From DATCLA01 sp036564195 (GTDB lineage Bacteria > Bacillota > UBA4882 > UBA8346): DNA of 36,538 bases. A program made the position numbers and the translations under genes. The stretch is from positions 1 to 36,538 of the forward strand of contig DATCLA010000141.1 in the NCBI GenBank assembly GCA_036564195.1, given 5' to 3'. The notes under the pieces are model-generated. The model was not told the DNA's origin. It was given only the letters and a program-made list of their open reading frames with translations, and made no database searches. Shown here piece after piece: positions 1 to 7,979 of the stretch; the first letter of the stretch is position 1; each line of letters starts with the position of its first letter.

Positions 1-260
1 TTGAAATCGGTTCTACTCAAGATATTTTTAATCAACCTGTACATCCCTATACCCGGACGTTGTTTGCGACTCTTCCCATACTTGGTGGGAATAAGCCGGT
101 AAAAAGCGTTTTGCCGGGGGATGGATCCGACTTTTTAAATGCTCCGGCAGGGTGCTTGTTTTATCCCCGCTGTCCACAGGCTTTACCAGTATGTAGGGAG
201 AATCCCCCTCCGGTACAGGAATTGGGTAATGGCAGACGGGTCTGGTGCCATCGGAAATAA
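1..260 (+). CDS. Oligopeptide/dipeptide ABC transporter ATP-binding protein, C-terminal end (partial)
   Basis: Only the last 85 or so codons are in the window; the frame is open from base 3 and the gene starts upstream. The visible part is the characteristic C-terminal extension of OppD/DppD-type ATPases. It opens with an HPYTRTLFATLP stretch, which follows the nucleotide-binding domain in this family. It then has the cysteine-containing GCLFYPRCPQALPVC segment and ends with a short basic tail. In characterised relatives this ATPase powers uptake of peptides or nickel/oligosaccharide-type substrates through two membrane permeases. Walker motifs and the rest of the operon lie outside, so substrate and the D or F subtype cannot be decided. 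The gene stops at TAA 258-260 and converges on the NSS symporter gene. Confidence 0.85.
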   Translation, partial: EIGSTQDIFNQPVHPYTRTLFATLPILGGNKPVKSVLPGDGSDFLNAPAGCLFYPRCPQALPVCRENPPPVQELGNGRRVWCHRK

Positions 261-320
261 GGGGAAGGTTAGTATAACCGGTTTTGAAGTGGAAAAACGG
301 TAGAGCCCGACGGTAGGGAC

Positions 321-366
321 AAAAAAGCAGAAAGAAATCCAAACCAAAACCGCTTTCTTTCTGCTT
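321..366 (-). terminator. Intrinsic terminator of the NSS symporter gene
   Basis: A 13-bp perfect inverted repeat pairs 325-337 with 354-366 around a 16-base loop. Read on the minus strand the stem is followed by a run of six T (complement of 321-326). On the plus strand no T-run follows, so it mainly serves the minus-strand symporter gene ending at 405. Confidence 0.75.
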
Positions 367-404
367 ACCAACAAGCTGTTAATTTAATCTTGATCAACTC
401 ATCT

Positions 405-1775
405 TTAGCTGAAAAAGTTAATGTATCCCTGTATAAGTACTATCAATATGATAACAGGCAGTACCCACTGTAAAAATCCTTTAAAGGCGCGGGGTAATTT
501 TATACCCGCACCGGTGTTGACTTCCTTCAGAAAATTCTCAAAACCCCATCCGTAACGGGTAACGCAGAAAAGCAGGTAAATTAAGGAACCAAAAGGAAGC
601 AGATTGTAGCTAAGGATAAAATCCTCCAGGTCCAAAATGATTGTACCCTCTCCTAACGGATGAAACCAGCTGAGCACATTGAATCCTAAAATACAGGGAA
701 GAGAAAGCACAATCAATAACAACGTATTAATTGCAGAGGCTTTCTTACGGCTCCAGCCCCAAAGGTCCATGCCAAAGGAGATAATGTTTTCAAATACAGC
801 GATTACTGTAGAATAGGCGGCAAAAGTCATAAAGATAAAGAAGAGCGAACCCCAGAATCTCCCGCCGCCCATTGCATTGAAGATATTCGGCAGGGTAACA
901 AAGACAAGGCCCGGGCCTTCACCGGGATTAACGCCAAAAGCAAAGCAGGCCGGGAAGATAATCAGCCCGGCAATCAGTGAAATTAAAGTATCAAGTGAGG
1001 CGATGTTCAGCGATTCACCGAAAAGACTGCGTTCTTTACCGATGTAGCTTCCGAAGATGGCCATTGAACCGATGCCGAGACTCAAAGTGAAAAACGCCTG
1101 GCTCATTGCTGCGAAAACCGTTTCCCAGACCCCATTTTTCAGCATGCGGTTAAAATCAGGCAACAGGTAAAACCGCAGGCCTTCACCGGCGTTTGGGAGA
1201 GCCATGGATTTTATGGCAAGTATAACGATGATCGCCAGCAACAAGACCATCATGACCTTAGTAACCTTTTCTACACCCTCCTGTAAACCAAGGGAGCAGA
1301 TGCCAAAACAAAATAGGGTTGTAATGACCATCCAAATAATCATTTCTAACGGGTTGGCAGTAAGATTAGCAAAAACCTCTCCTACCTGCTGGGTATTAAG
1401 CCCGTTAAACTGCCCGGTCATAAACTTGTAGAAATAAGCCAGCATCCATCCGGCAATGGTGGTATAAAACATCATCAGCAGATAATTTCCTGCCGCGCCT
1501 AAATACCTCATTAGATGCCATTTCTGTCCTTTTCGCTCCATAATATTGAAGGAAGTAGCAATACTTTTCTGGCTCGCCCGCCCTACCGCAAACTCCATAG
1601 CCATGATCGGCAAACCAATGGCAAAAATAAAAATAAGATAAATAAGAACGAATATTCCTCCGCCATACTGCCCGGTGATGTAAGGAAAACGCCAAACATC
1701 ACCCAACCCGATGGAGCAACCCGCCGAAATTAAAATAAATCCCAAACGGGAAGCAAATTTTTCTCTGGTTTTCAC
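405..1775 (-). CDS. Neurotransmitter:sodium symporter (NSS/SLC6) family transporter
   Basis: A 456-residue polytopic membrane protein that starts at GTG 1775, with a GAGG(A)GG-type ribosome site 7 bases upstream. The N-terminus carries the family signature of TM1: a glycine-rich SAGCSIGLGDVWRFPY segment followed by GQYGGG. In LeuT this unwound helix binds substrate and Na+. About 11-12 hydrophobic segments are visible, the normal size for bacterial members. Family members import amino acids or related amines using the Na+ gradient; the substrate here is not predictable. One residue is notable: the position equivalent to the LeuT Na1-site asparagine (GLGN) reads Asp (GLGD). The gene stands alone, with its own promoter at 1861-1889 and a terminator just past its stop. 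Confidence 0.9.
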   Translation of the reverse strand: MKTREKFASRLGFILISAGCSIGLGDVWRFPYITGQYGGGIFVLIYLIFIFAIGLPIMAMEFAVGRASQKSIATSFNIMERKGQKWHLMRYLGAAGNYLLMMFYTTIAGWMLAYFYKFMTGQFNGLNTQQVGEVFANLTANPLEMIIWMVITTLFCFGICSLGLQEGVEKVTKVMMVLLLAIIVILAIKSMALPNAGEGLRFYLLPDFNRMLKNGVWETVFAAMSQAFFTLSLGIGSMAIFGSYIGKERSLFGESLNIASLDTLISLIAGLIIFPACFAFGVNPGEGPGLVFVTLPNIFNAMGGGRFWGSLFFIFMTFAAYSTVIAVFENIISFGMDLWGWSRKKASAINTLLLIVLSLPCILGFNVLSWFHPLGEGTIILDLEDFILSYNLLPFGSLIYLLFCVTRYGWGFENFLKEVNTGAGIKLPRAFKGFLQWVLPVIILIVLIQGYINFFS

Positions 1776-1860
1776 TTTCCAACCTCCTCATTATCCGTAC
1801 TACCGGAAATTAACTGGTTTGTACGAACCGTATCCCTAAGAATGATTAAATTTGAAATAG

Positions 1861-1889
1861 ATTATATGATATTTTATGCCATTTAGCAA
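1861..1889 (-). promoter_or_regulatory. Sigma-A-type promoter of the NSS symporter gene
   Basis: On the minus strand TTGCTA (1889-1884) and a perfect TATAAT (1866-1861) are separated by 17 bases, about 85 bases upstream of the GTG start. It is divergent from the T-box promoter. The -35 box matches only four of six consensus bases. Confidence 0.5.
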
Positions 1890-1961
1890 CAGTTTTTGGA
1901 TAAAGGACTCAGTGACAAAGGGAGAAGTTTTTTGACACGCCACCATCTTGTAAAAAAAATA

Positions 1962-1990
1962 TTGCAAATTCAGAAGATTTAGTATATGAT
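1962..1990 (+). promoter_or_regulatory. Promoter of the T-box/ilvD transcript
   Basis: TTGCAA (1962-1967) and TATGAT (1985-1990) are spaced by exactly 17 bases. They place the transcription start near 1997, just before the conserved 5' part of the T-box leader. Confidence 0.6.
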
Positions 1991-2014
1991 AAAGGATAAT
2001 TAGCAATCAAATAT

Positions 2015-2308
2015 TTAAATGCGATGAAAGGGAAACAGGTATTCTTAAAGCTGGCAGAGAGTTGCCGGTCGGTGTAAGGCAGCAGCGGCGGAATATTAAA
2101 AATCACCCTGGAGCAGTTGGCTGAAGAGCTTTTGAGCTTGGGTAAGCCTCACCGCTTAACACCCGTTAGTGTGTTTCGCATTAAAAGGGACTGTCCCGGA
2201 GATGTTGAGTGGAGTGGCCGCGGTTTCTAAAATGGAAACTAGGCAATGAAGAGTGGTACCGCAGAGTGCTATGAGCCTTTGTCTCTTGAATGGAGACAAA
2301 GGCTTTTT
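2015..2308 (+). promoter_or_regulatory. T-box leader (tRNA-sensing riboswitch), probably isoleucine-specific
   Basis: The leader has the standard T-box parts in order. First comes the 5' GATGAAAGGGAAA-like start, then the stem I AGAGAG and GGTGNAAG-type elements (about 2055-2078). A specifier-loop region follows in which ATC (2102-2104), followed by A, is the best codon candidate and reads as isoleucine. The hallmark T-box AGAGTGGTACCGC lies near 2250-2262. Next is an intrinsic terminator: stem 2275-2285 with 2293-2303, then TTTTT. In this class uncharged tRNA pairs with the specifier and the T-box bulge and stabilises an antiterminator. Low charged tRNA-Ile should therefore switch on ilvD, which fits branched-chain amino acid synthesis. 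The specifier assignment is by eye; Val or Leu cannot be fully excluded. Confidence 0.92.
2275..2308 (+). terminator. T-box regulated terminator
   Basis: An 11-bp perfect stem (2275-2285 with 2293-2303), a 7-base loop and five T form the terminator arm of the T-box switch upstream of ilvD. Confidence 0.9.
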
Positions 2309-2352
2309 AACTTTTAAAAATAATTAAAAACAAACCGTGAGGAGGAGTTAAG

Positions 2353-4044
2353 TTGAGTAATATTAAAGATGTCAACCGTATCAAGTTAAAAAGCGCTAAT
2401 GTGACTAAAGGTGTGGAGCGGGCTCCCAACCGTTGCCTCTTTTATGCACTGGGCTATACGGATGAAGAGCTTAACCGGCCGCTGATCGGGGTTGTTTCCG
2501 CATATAGCGAAATTGTCCCGGGCCACAACCACCTTGACAAACTGGCCGAAGCAGTTCAAGCCGGGGTCCGGATGGCCGGGGGAACTCCCATCCTCGTACC
2601 TTCCATCGGTGTCTGTGACGGGATTACCATGGGGCATGAGGGCATGAAATATTCGTTGCCGTCCCGGGAATTGATTGCGGATTCCGTGGAAACCATGGCT
2701 TTGGCCCATTGTTTTGACGGGCTGGTGTTGGTACCCAACTGTGATAAGATTGTCCCGGGAATGTTAATGGCAGCAGCCCGGTTGAATCTTCCCGCCATCA
2801 TTGTGAGCGGTGGCCCGATGTTGGCCGGACGCCATAAGGGTGAGGAGATCAGCCTTTTTGAAATGTTTGAGGCAGTCGGAGCCCGTAAAGCGGGACTGAT
2901 TGACGATGCCGAACTGGAACAACTGGCCCAGGATTCCTGCCCGGGGTGCGGTTCCTGTGCCGGCATGTATACAGCCAATAGTATGAATTGCCTGGCGGAA
3001 GCCATCGGAATGGCCTTGCCCGGCAACGGTACGATTCCGGCGGTGTATTCAGCCCGGACCCAGCTTGCTAAAAAGGCTGGGATGCAAATTATGGAACTTG
3101 TCCGAAATGACCTGAAACCCCGCGATATCATGACCCCCCAAGCGTTCCGAAATGTGTTGGCAGTGGATATGGCGCTAGGAGGCAGTACCAACAGTGTCTT
3201 GCATCTGATGGCCATCGCCCACGAGGCCGGTGTCCCGTTGAACCTGGAAACCATCAATGAAATCAGCTCCCGAACCCCCACCCTCTGCCATCTGGCACCG
3301 GCTGGTAAAGACCATATTCAAGATCTTCATGAAGCGGGAGGTATTTCCGTAGTTATCGCCCAGCTGATCGAAGGGGGTTACCTCGATGGATCATTACTGA
3401 CGGTAACCGGGAAAACCCTGGGGGAGAATGTGGCCCACGCTGTCAATAAAAACCCCCGGGTTATCCGGACGCTGGATCAGCCTTACAGTACTACCGGCGG
3501 GATCGCAGTGCTCTGGGGCAACCTGGCCAAGGACGGTTGTGTAGTCAAACAGGCTGCCGTAGCCGAGGAGATGTTGGTCCATACCGGCCCGGCCCGGGTT
3601 TTTGATAGTGAGGATGAGGCCATTGAGGCGATCTACAACGGAAAAATCAACCCGGGTGATGTGGTAGTGATCCGTTATGAAGGGCCACGCGGCGGGCCGG
3701 GAATGCGGGAGATGCTCAATCCAACTTCGGCATTGGCAGGAATGCAACTGGATAAACAGGTGGCGTTGGTCACTGATGGCCGGTTCTCCGGTGCTTCGCG
3801 GGGGGCCTCAATTGGCCATGTATCACCGGAAGCAGCGGCCGGCGGCGAGATAGCCTACCTGAAAGAAGGCGACCTGATTCAGATTGATATTCCCAACCAC
3901 CGGATTAATGCGGAGGTCTCGGAAGAAGAATTTGCCAGGCGAAAGGCGGAATGGAGCTTAAAACAACCTAAACAGTTGAAAGGATGGCTGAGCCGTTATG
4001 CCCGCTTGGTAAGCTCGGCAAATACTGGTGCTATCTTAAAATAA
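2353..4044 (+). CDS. ilvD: Dihydroxy-acid dehydratase
   Basis: A 563-residue IlvD/Edd-family enzyme. It dehydrates 2,3-dihydroxy-isovalerate and 2,3-dihydroxy-3-methylvalerate to the 2-oxo acids that precede valine/leucine and isoleucine. The Fe-S ligand region is clear: Cys130 in an NCDK motif and Cys196/199/202 in CPGCGSC. Further on, YEGPRGGPGMREM and the DGRFSGASRG active-site segment are intact. The first family position that carries Cys in some members (PCN) reads PGH here. The start is TTG 2353, preceded by GGAGGAG at 2341-2347. It lies 45 bases after the T-box terminator and 25 bases before a BASS carrier. No other ilv/leu gene is nearby, so the rest of the pathway must be elsewhere. 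Confidence 0.97.
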   Translation: MSNIKDVNRIKLKSANVTKGVERAPNRCLFYALGYTDEELNRPLIGVVSAYSEIVPGHNHLDKLAEAVQAGVRMAGGTPILVPSIGVCDGITMGHEGMKYSLPSRELIADSVETMALAHCFDGLVLVPNCDKIVPGMLMAAARLNLPAIIVSGGPMLAGRHKGEEISLFEMFEAVGARKAGLIDDAELEQLAQDSCPGCGSCAGMYTANSMNCLAEAIGMALPGNGTIPAVYSARTQLAKKAGMQIMELVRNDLKPRDIMTPQAFRNVLAVDMALGGSTNSVLHLMAIAHEAGVPLNLETINEISSRTPTLCHLAPAGKDHIQDLHEAGGISVVIAQLIEGGYLDGSLLTVTGKTLGENVAHAVNKNPRVIRTLDQPYSTTGGIAVLWGNLAKDGCVVKQAAVAEEMLVHTGPARVFDSEDEAIEAIYNGKINPGDVVVIRYEGPRGGPGMREMLNPTSALAGMQLDKQVALVTDGRFSGASRGASIGHVSPEAAAGGEIAYLKEGDLIQIDIPNHRINAEVSEEEFARRKAEWSLKQPKQLKGWLSRYARLVSSANTGAILK

Positions 4045-4069
4045 ATCCCAAGGATGGAGGTGTTTAATT

Positions 4070-5041
4070 ATGGAATTTTTAGAAAAGGTCAGCAGGTTTG
4101 TAGGGAGGAACATGGCGGTTATCGTTTTGGTTATTGCGGCGCTGGCCTTGTTTGTACCCGCTTCAGTAAGCTGGATCAAGACCAGCTATGTAAATACTTT
4201 GCTGGGGATCGTCATGTTCGGCATGGGGCTCACCTTAAAGCCTGGTGACTTTAAGGTGGTCTTCAGCCGTCCCATGGATATTCTGATTGGATTTTTTGCC
4301 CAATTTTCCATTATGCCATTGTTAGCCTACTTGCTTACGAAAGTCTTTAATCTTCCGTTGGAGCTGTCCATTGGCGTCATTCTGGTAGGGACTTGCCCCG
4401 GCGGGACTGCTTCTAATGTCATGACTTATTTGGCCAAAGGTGATGTGCCGTTGTCCGTGGGGATGACTGCGGTCTCCACGTTACTGGCGCCGGTCATGAC
4501 TCCGTTGCTAACCTACCTTTATGCGGGCCAGCGTGTGGATGTCAATATGATAAGTATGTTTATTTCCATTGTTAATGTTGTAATTCTTCCGATTGTCCTT
4601 GGTTTCATCTTTACTAAACTTTTTGGCAAATTAACGGAAAAGCTTACCGAAGTACTGCCGTTGATTTCGGTGACAGCCATCGTTGCCATTGTGGCTGCGG
4701 TTGTTTCCGCAAATGCTGCTAAAATCCTGACCAGCAGCTTTCTGATTATCGCGGTGGTGGTCCTGCATAACATCTTTGGTTACCTCAGCGGCTACGTTTT
4801 GGCAAGATTGTTGAAAATGAGTACACCAAAATGTAATGCCGTGGCTATCGAAGTCGGGATGCAAAATTCCGGCCTGGCTACTGCGCTGGCAGCCACCCAT
4901 TTTGCTACGTTGCCACTGGCAACTATTCCCGGCGCTGTGTTCAGCGTTTGGCATAATATCTCCGGCTCGATTGTGGCAAACCTGATGGCCGCAGCTGCCG
5001 AGAGAAAAAGTAAAGTAGCAGTTAGTAATGGGGTAGTCTGA
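4070..5041 (+). CDS. Bile acid:sodium symporter (BASS) family carrier
   Basis: A 323-residue membrane protein with about nine to ten hydrophobic helices. It has the BASS signature GTCPGGTASNVMTYLAKGD in the middle and EVGMQNSGLATALA near residues 260-275; both contribute to the Na+ sites in structurally known members. Bacterial relatives transport bile acids, ketopantoate/pantothenate (PanS) and other organic anions coupled to Na+. It begins 25 bases after ilvD behind a GGAGG site, so it is probably in the same T-box-controlled transcript. This suggests, without proving, that it moves a branched-chain 2-oxo acid or a product derived from one, such as ketopantoate. The ATG at 4070 is chosen over an out-of-frame ATG at 4054. 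Confidence 0.88.
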   Translation: MEFLEKVSRFVGRNMAVIVLVIAALALFVPASVSWIKTSYVNTLLGIVMFGMGLTLKPGDFKVVFSRPMDILIGFFAQFSIMPLLAYLLTKVFNLPLELSIGVILVGTCPGGTASNVMTYLAKGDVPLSVGMTAVSTLLAPVMTPLLTYLYAGQRVDVNMISMFISIVNVVILPIVLGFIFTKLFGKLTEKLTEVLPLISVTAIVAIVAAVVSANAAKILTSSFLIIAVVVLHNIFGYLSGYVLARLLKMSTPKCNAVAIEVGMQNSGLATALAATHFATLPLATIPGAVFSVWHNISGSIVANLMAAAAERKSKVAVSNGVV

Positions 5042-5047
5042 TTTTCC

Positions 5048-5076
5048 TTTACATCTAATCCAACCGGTGTTATAAT
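5048..5076 (+). promoter_or_regulatory. Strong promoter of the candidate structured RNA
   Basis: TTTACA (5048-5053), a 17-base spacer and a perfect TATAAT (5071-5076) place the start near 5083. That is immediately before the 5' arm of the long closing helix of the downstream RNA. Confidence 0.75.
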
Positions 5077-5082
5077 ATAAGT

Positions 5083-5290
5083 TGAGGGAACGTCAAGTAC
5101 TTGTAGGTTTTCGCAATTTTAATTGTTTAACTGATAAGTAGCTTGTTTGGTTTCCTGAAAGTGGGATTATATCCGATTGTAGGATTTAGTTGTTGTATTT
5201 TAGTAGTAGTCTGATCAGTTGTATTGTTTGAGAAAGGTATTTAAAATTTGGTTGAAAAGATAATTTGTCTTTGGGAAACTTGACGTTCCC
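5083..5290 (+). ncRNA. Structured non-coding RNA of about 205 nt, 6S-RNA-like architecture
   Basis: No ORF spans this AT-rich interval, yet it has its own promoter and terminator and a long-range rod fold. A perfect 13-bp helix closes the ends (5086-5098 with 5278-5290). Further in are 5108-5112 with 5254-5258, the 8-bp helix 5115-5122 with 5241-5248, and the 7-bp helix 5129-5135 with 5214-5220. A small apical hairpin is 5171-5174 with 5182-5185. An asymmetric bubble (5123-5128 opposite 5221-5240) sits about 40 nt from the 5' end and about 140 nt along the 3' side. This closing stem, central bubble and apical arm match the general geometry of 6S RNA, which binds RNA polymerase holoenzyme. No primary-sequence signature was checked, so 6S identity is a hypothesis; that it is a discrete RNA gene is better supported. 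Confidence 0.6.
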
Positions 5291-5299
5291 TTATTAAGG

Positions 5300-5325
5300 A
5301 AAAGCCGCTCGTCAGAGCGGCTTTT
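5300..5325 (+). terminator. Intrinsic terminator of the structured RNA
   Basis: An 11-bp perfect stem (5300-5310 with 5315-5325) with a GTCA loop; the T-run forms the end of the 3' arm. It follows the closing helix of the RNA by about ten bases. Confidence 0.85.
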
Positions 5326-5476
5326 GGCTATCGCCAGAGGACGGTTCCTTGGCTTAGGCTTATTATAGTTGATTTTCCTAAAATAGTTCATAAATTCTCT
5401 ATTGATTGGTCACCGAATCTACACATAACCAAGGTATGATCAGACCATGAGGTTAAAACCAAAGGAGGCTACCTAA

Positions 5477-6025
5477 ATGAAAAAGATGATTATTGGTCTG
5501 ATGGTTGGTTCTTTATTAACTACCACTGTGTCTGGAGCATTGGCTGCTCCCCAAGGCCATCCAAGGAGGGGCCCGGAGCCCAAGAGGCCGGGTTATGAAC
5601 AAAAACGGACTCCGCCTGCGCCCCCTAATGCCCACCGTGACCGGGAGGCACAAAAGCTTAAAGCGGATGCCAATTATATTTTAAGACGGACCGCGCAGGT
5701 ATTGAGCGAAGCACAACAAATCGGCCGTCGTAGCCGGCACTATTCCGGTATTGGGCTGGCCGTTGCTCATCAACAGAAAGCTAGGGAATTGTATCTGAAG
5801 GGATCTTACCGGGAAGCAATCGCCTTCTCCCTGCGGTCCCGGGACTTGGCCTTCCAGATCATTAGAACTAATAAAGGGAAAATCCGCCCTGACTACCAGC
5901 GGGACCAACGGGAAGCAGGCTACTATGACCACTCAGAAAGTGTAAAACTCGACGCCCGTCTGGAGAAGAGCAAAATCAGTCGCGACCGGGATGCGCTCCA
6001 CTTAAAAATTGAAATTAATCTCTAG
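5477..6025 (+). CDS. Small secreted basic protein of unknown function
   Basis: A 182-residue protein not recognised as a named family. Residues 1-24 form a typical signal peptide (MKKM, a hydrophobic core, and an ALA-like cleavage site before APQ). It has no lipobox, so the mature protein is exported and not lipid-anchored. A Pro/Arg-rich low-complexity segment (about 25-52) follows, then a predicted mostly helical, highly basic region (about 55-135) rich in Arg, Lys, Gln and Ala, and a charged tail. An AAAGGAGG site lies 9 bases before the ATG. It is flanked by terminators on both sides and forms a monocistronic unit. The helical repeat-like core could bind nucleic acid, wall polymer or a partner protein, but nothing in the sequence decides this. 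Confidence 0.75.
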   Translation: MKKMIIGLMVGSLLTTTVSGALAAPQGHPRRGPEPKRPGYEQKRTPPAPPNAHRDREAQKLKADANYILRRTAQVLSEAQQIGRRSRHYSGIGLAVAHQQKARELYLKGSYREAIAFSLRSRDLAFQIIRTNKGKIRPDYQRDQREAGYYDHSESVKLDARLEKSKISRDRDALHLKIEINL

Positions 6026-6047
6026 CCAAAGCCAGGCATGATTTGAG

Positions 6048-6078
6048 ACAGCTCCTTTTGGGAAAAGGGGCTGTTTTA
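6048..6078 (+). terminator. Intrinsic terminator
   Basis: ACAGCTCCTTTT pairs with AAAAGGGGCTGT (one G-T pair) around a 3-base loop, followed by TTTT. It ends the transcript of the small secreted protein gene. Confidence 0.8.
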
Positions 6079-6134
6079 ATACTTAATTTATTTTAAAACC
6101 CCTTTGTCAAATTGCTTCCTGAAACAAGATTCTG

Positions 6135-6163
6135 TTGCCAAATTACTTGTAACAACTTATAAT
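6135..6163 (+). promoter_or_regulatory. Promoter of the acyl-CoA synthetase gene
   Basis: TTGCCA (6135-6140), a 17-base spacer and TATAAT (6158-6163) give a near-consensus sigma-A promoter with a start near 6170, about 95 bases before the chosen ATG. Confidence 0.7.
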
Positions 6164-6264
6164 ATAAAATAGTATTTTGCTATATTATGATGTAGCACGG
6201 TTATTTATTATTAAATTCCAATAGCTATGGTATTGTAGTATTGGTAGAACGGGAGGAAAGCCAA

Positions 6265-7899
6265 ATGCCGATTACTGATTTGTTAGCACGTAATGCCGCG
6301 CTCTATGGAGACGAAATCAGCCTGACTGAGATTAATCTGGACCTGCAAGAGAGTCATAATGTTATTTGGCGTGAGTATGAGCTGATTGAAAACAACCCGG
6401 CCGGGGAATACCGGCGGGAAATGACCTGGCGGGTCTTTGACGAGAAAGCCAACCGTCTGGCCAACCTGCTGTTAAAGCGGGGAATCAAAAAAGGGGATAA
6501 GGTGGCCATTCTTTTGATGAATTGCCTGGAGTGGCTGCCGATTTATTTCGGTATTCTCAAGGCTGGTGCGGTGGCGGTACCTTTAAACTTTCGTTACACG
6601 GCTGAGGAGATTAAATATTGTTTGAATTTATCCGATGCAATAGCTTTAATCTTCGGACCGGAATTTATCGGCCGGGTGGAAACCATTTATGATCAGATCC
6701 CCAAAGTAAAGATGCTCTTTTTCGCCGGAGAAAATCGGCCTTCTTTTGCTGAAAGTTATGACCGTCTCACTGCAAATTGCTCTTCGGAAGCCCCTTCGGT
6801 TCAACTGAGTGATAGCGATGATGCGGCCATCTATTTTTCCTCGGGGACCACTGGATTTCCCAAGGCCATTTTGCACCCCCATCGCAGCCTGATGTCAGCT
6901 TGTATCACCGAACAAAAACACCACGGTCAGACCCGTGAAGATAATTTTCTATGCATTCCTCCGCTTTATCATACCGGCGCTAAGATGCATTGGTTCGGGA
7001 GTTTGCTGGCGGGCAGCAAAGCAGTATTGCTACGGGGTATTAAGCCGGAATGGATCCTGAAAACCGTCTCCGAAGAGAAGATCACCATTGTTTGGTTGCT
7101 GGTTCCCTGGGCCCAGGATATCCTGGACGCCATTGAAAGCGGTGCGGTGAAACTGGAAGATTACCAACTCTCTCAGTGGCGGTTGATGCATATCGGCGCG
7201 CAACCGGTGCCGCCCAGTTTAATCCGGCGCTGGAAAAAGTATTTCCCCAATCATCTTTATGATACCAACTACGGCCTGAGTGAATCGACCGGTCCCGGCT
7301 GTGTCCACTTGGGTACGGAGAATATTCATAAAGTTGGCGCCATCGGTATACCCGGTTATAATTGGGAAGTTAAGATTATCGATGAAAAGGGGTGTCCGGT
7401 CCTACCGGGCGCGGTCGGGGAATTAGCGGTTAAGGGTCCGGGTGTGATGAAATGCTACTATAAAGATGCCGAGGCGACTGCAGCCGTACTTAAAGACGGC
7501 TGGCTGTTTACGGGAGATATGGCCCGGATGGATGAAGACGGTTTTATTTATCTGGTTGATCGGAAAAAAGATGTGATTATCAGCGGCGGCGAGAATATCT
7601 ACCCGGTTCAGATTGAAGATTTTCTCCGCGCCCATGATGCCATTAAGGATGTAGCAGTCATCGGGCTGCCGGATCAACGCTTGGGTGAAATTGCTGCGGC
7701 CATCGTCGAACTAAAACCCGGTTATACTTGTACTGAAGAGGAAATTGAGACTTTCTGTAGTACCCTGCCGCGTTACAAACGCCCGCGAAAAATCATTTTC
7801 GATCAGGTGCCGCGGAATCCTACCGGTAAGATTGAAAAACCGCGCCTGCGGGAGAAATACGGCGCCCAAAGTTTAGTGGCTGTCCAGACAGAGGGTTAG
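6265..7899 (+). CDS. AMP-binding acyl-CoA synthetase (ANL superfamily)
   Basis: A 544-residue adenylate-forming enzyme. It should activate a carboxylic acid with ATP to an acyl-AMP and then a CoA thioester. All core motifs are present in order: the phosphate loop SSGTTGFPKA near residue 200, YGLSESTG, then LFTGDMARMDEDG and the hinge VDRKKDVIISGGENIYP. The C-terminal NPTGKIEK carries the catalytic lysine. Overall similarity is to medium/long-chain or aryl-acid CoA ligases; the substrate is not predictable. I chose ATG 6265 because GGGAGG at 6251-6256 sits 8 bases upstream; an in-frame TTG at 6241 has no such site. It is monocistronic, with a promoter at 6135 and a terminator at 7924-7963. A link to the CoA-dehydratase-like genes further downstream is conceivable but unproven. 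Confidence 0.92.
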   Translation: MPITDLLARNAALYGDEISLTEINLDLQESHNVIWREYELIENNPAGEYRREMTWRVFDEKANRLANLLLKRGIKKGDKVAILLMNCLEWLPIYFGILKAGAVAVPLNFRYTAEEIKYCLNLSDAIALIFGPEFIGRVETIYDQIPKVKMLFFAGENRPSFAESYDRLTANCSSEAPSVQLSDSDDAAIYFSSGTTGFPKAILHPHRSLMSACITEQKHHGQTREDNFLCIPPLYHTGAKMHWFGSLLAGSKAVLLRGIKPEWILKTVSEEKITIVWLLVPWAQDILDAIESGAVKLEDYQLSQWRLMHIGAQPVPPSLIRRWKKYFPNHLYDTNYGLSESTGPGCVHLGTENIHKVGAIGIPGYNWEVKIIDEKGCPVLPGAVGELAVKGPGVMKCYYKDAEATAAVLKDGWLFTGDMARMDEDGFIYLVDRKKDVIISGGENIYPVQIEDFLRAHDAIKDVAVIGLPDQRLGEIAAAIVELKPGYTCTEEEIETFCSTLPRYKRPRKIIFDQVPRNPTGKIEKPRLREKYGAQSLVAVQTEG

Positions 7900-7923
7900 A
7901 GCTGGTTTGTTATAAACTAAACT

Positions 7924-7963
7924 AAAAAACCGTTTCTACTTCGAATTTTAGAAACGGTTTTTG
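7924..7963. terminator. Bidirectional intrinsic terminator
   Basis: The 12-bp perfect stem 7927-7938 with 7949-7960 is flanked by A-run and T-run. It can therefore stop both the plus-strand acyl-CoA synthetase gene and the minus-strand MATE gene that converge here. Confidence 0.85.
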
Positions 7964-7979
7964 TTTAAGTGGTCCGGTT

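Noticed and set aside
1932..1937. TTGACA as the -35 box of the T-box promoter
   Set aside because: No acceptable -10 box lies 16-18 bases downstream; TTGCAA/TATGAT slightly further on fits better.
1909..2106. Minus-strand ORF of 65 codons
   Set aside because: It lies in the T-box promoter and stem I region on the opposite strand, has no ribosome site, and its protein looks arbitrary.
2556..3281. Long minus-strand ORF (241 codons) inside ilvD
   Set aside because: It is a shadow of the ilvD frame in GC-biased sequence; ilvD is unmistakable on the plus strand.
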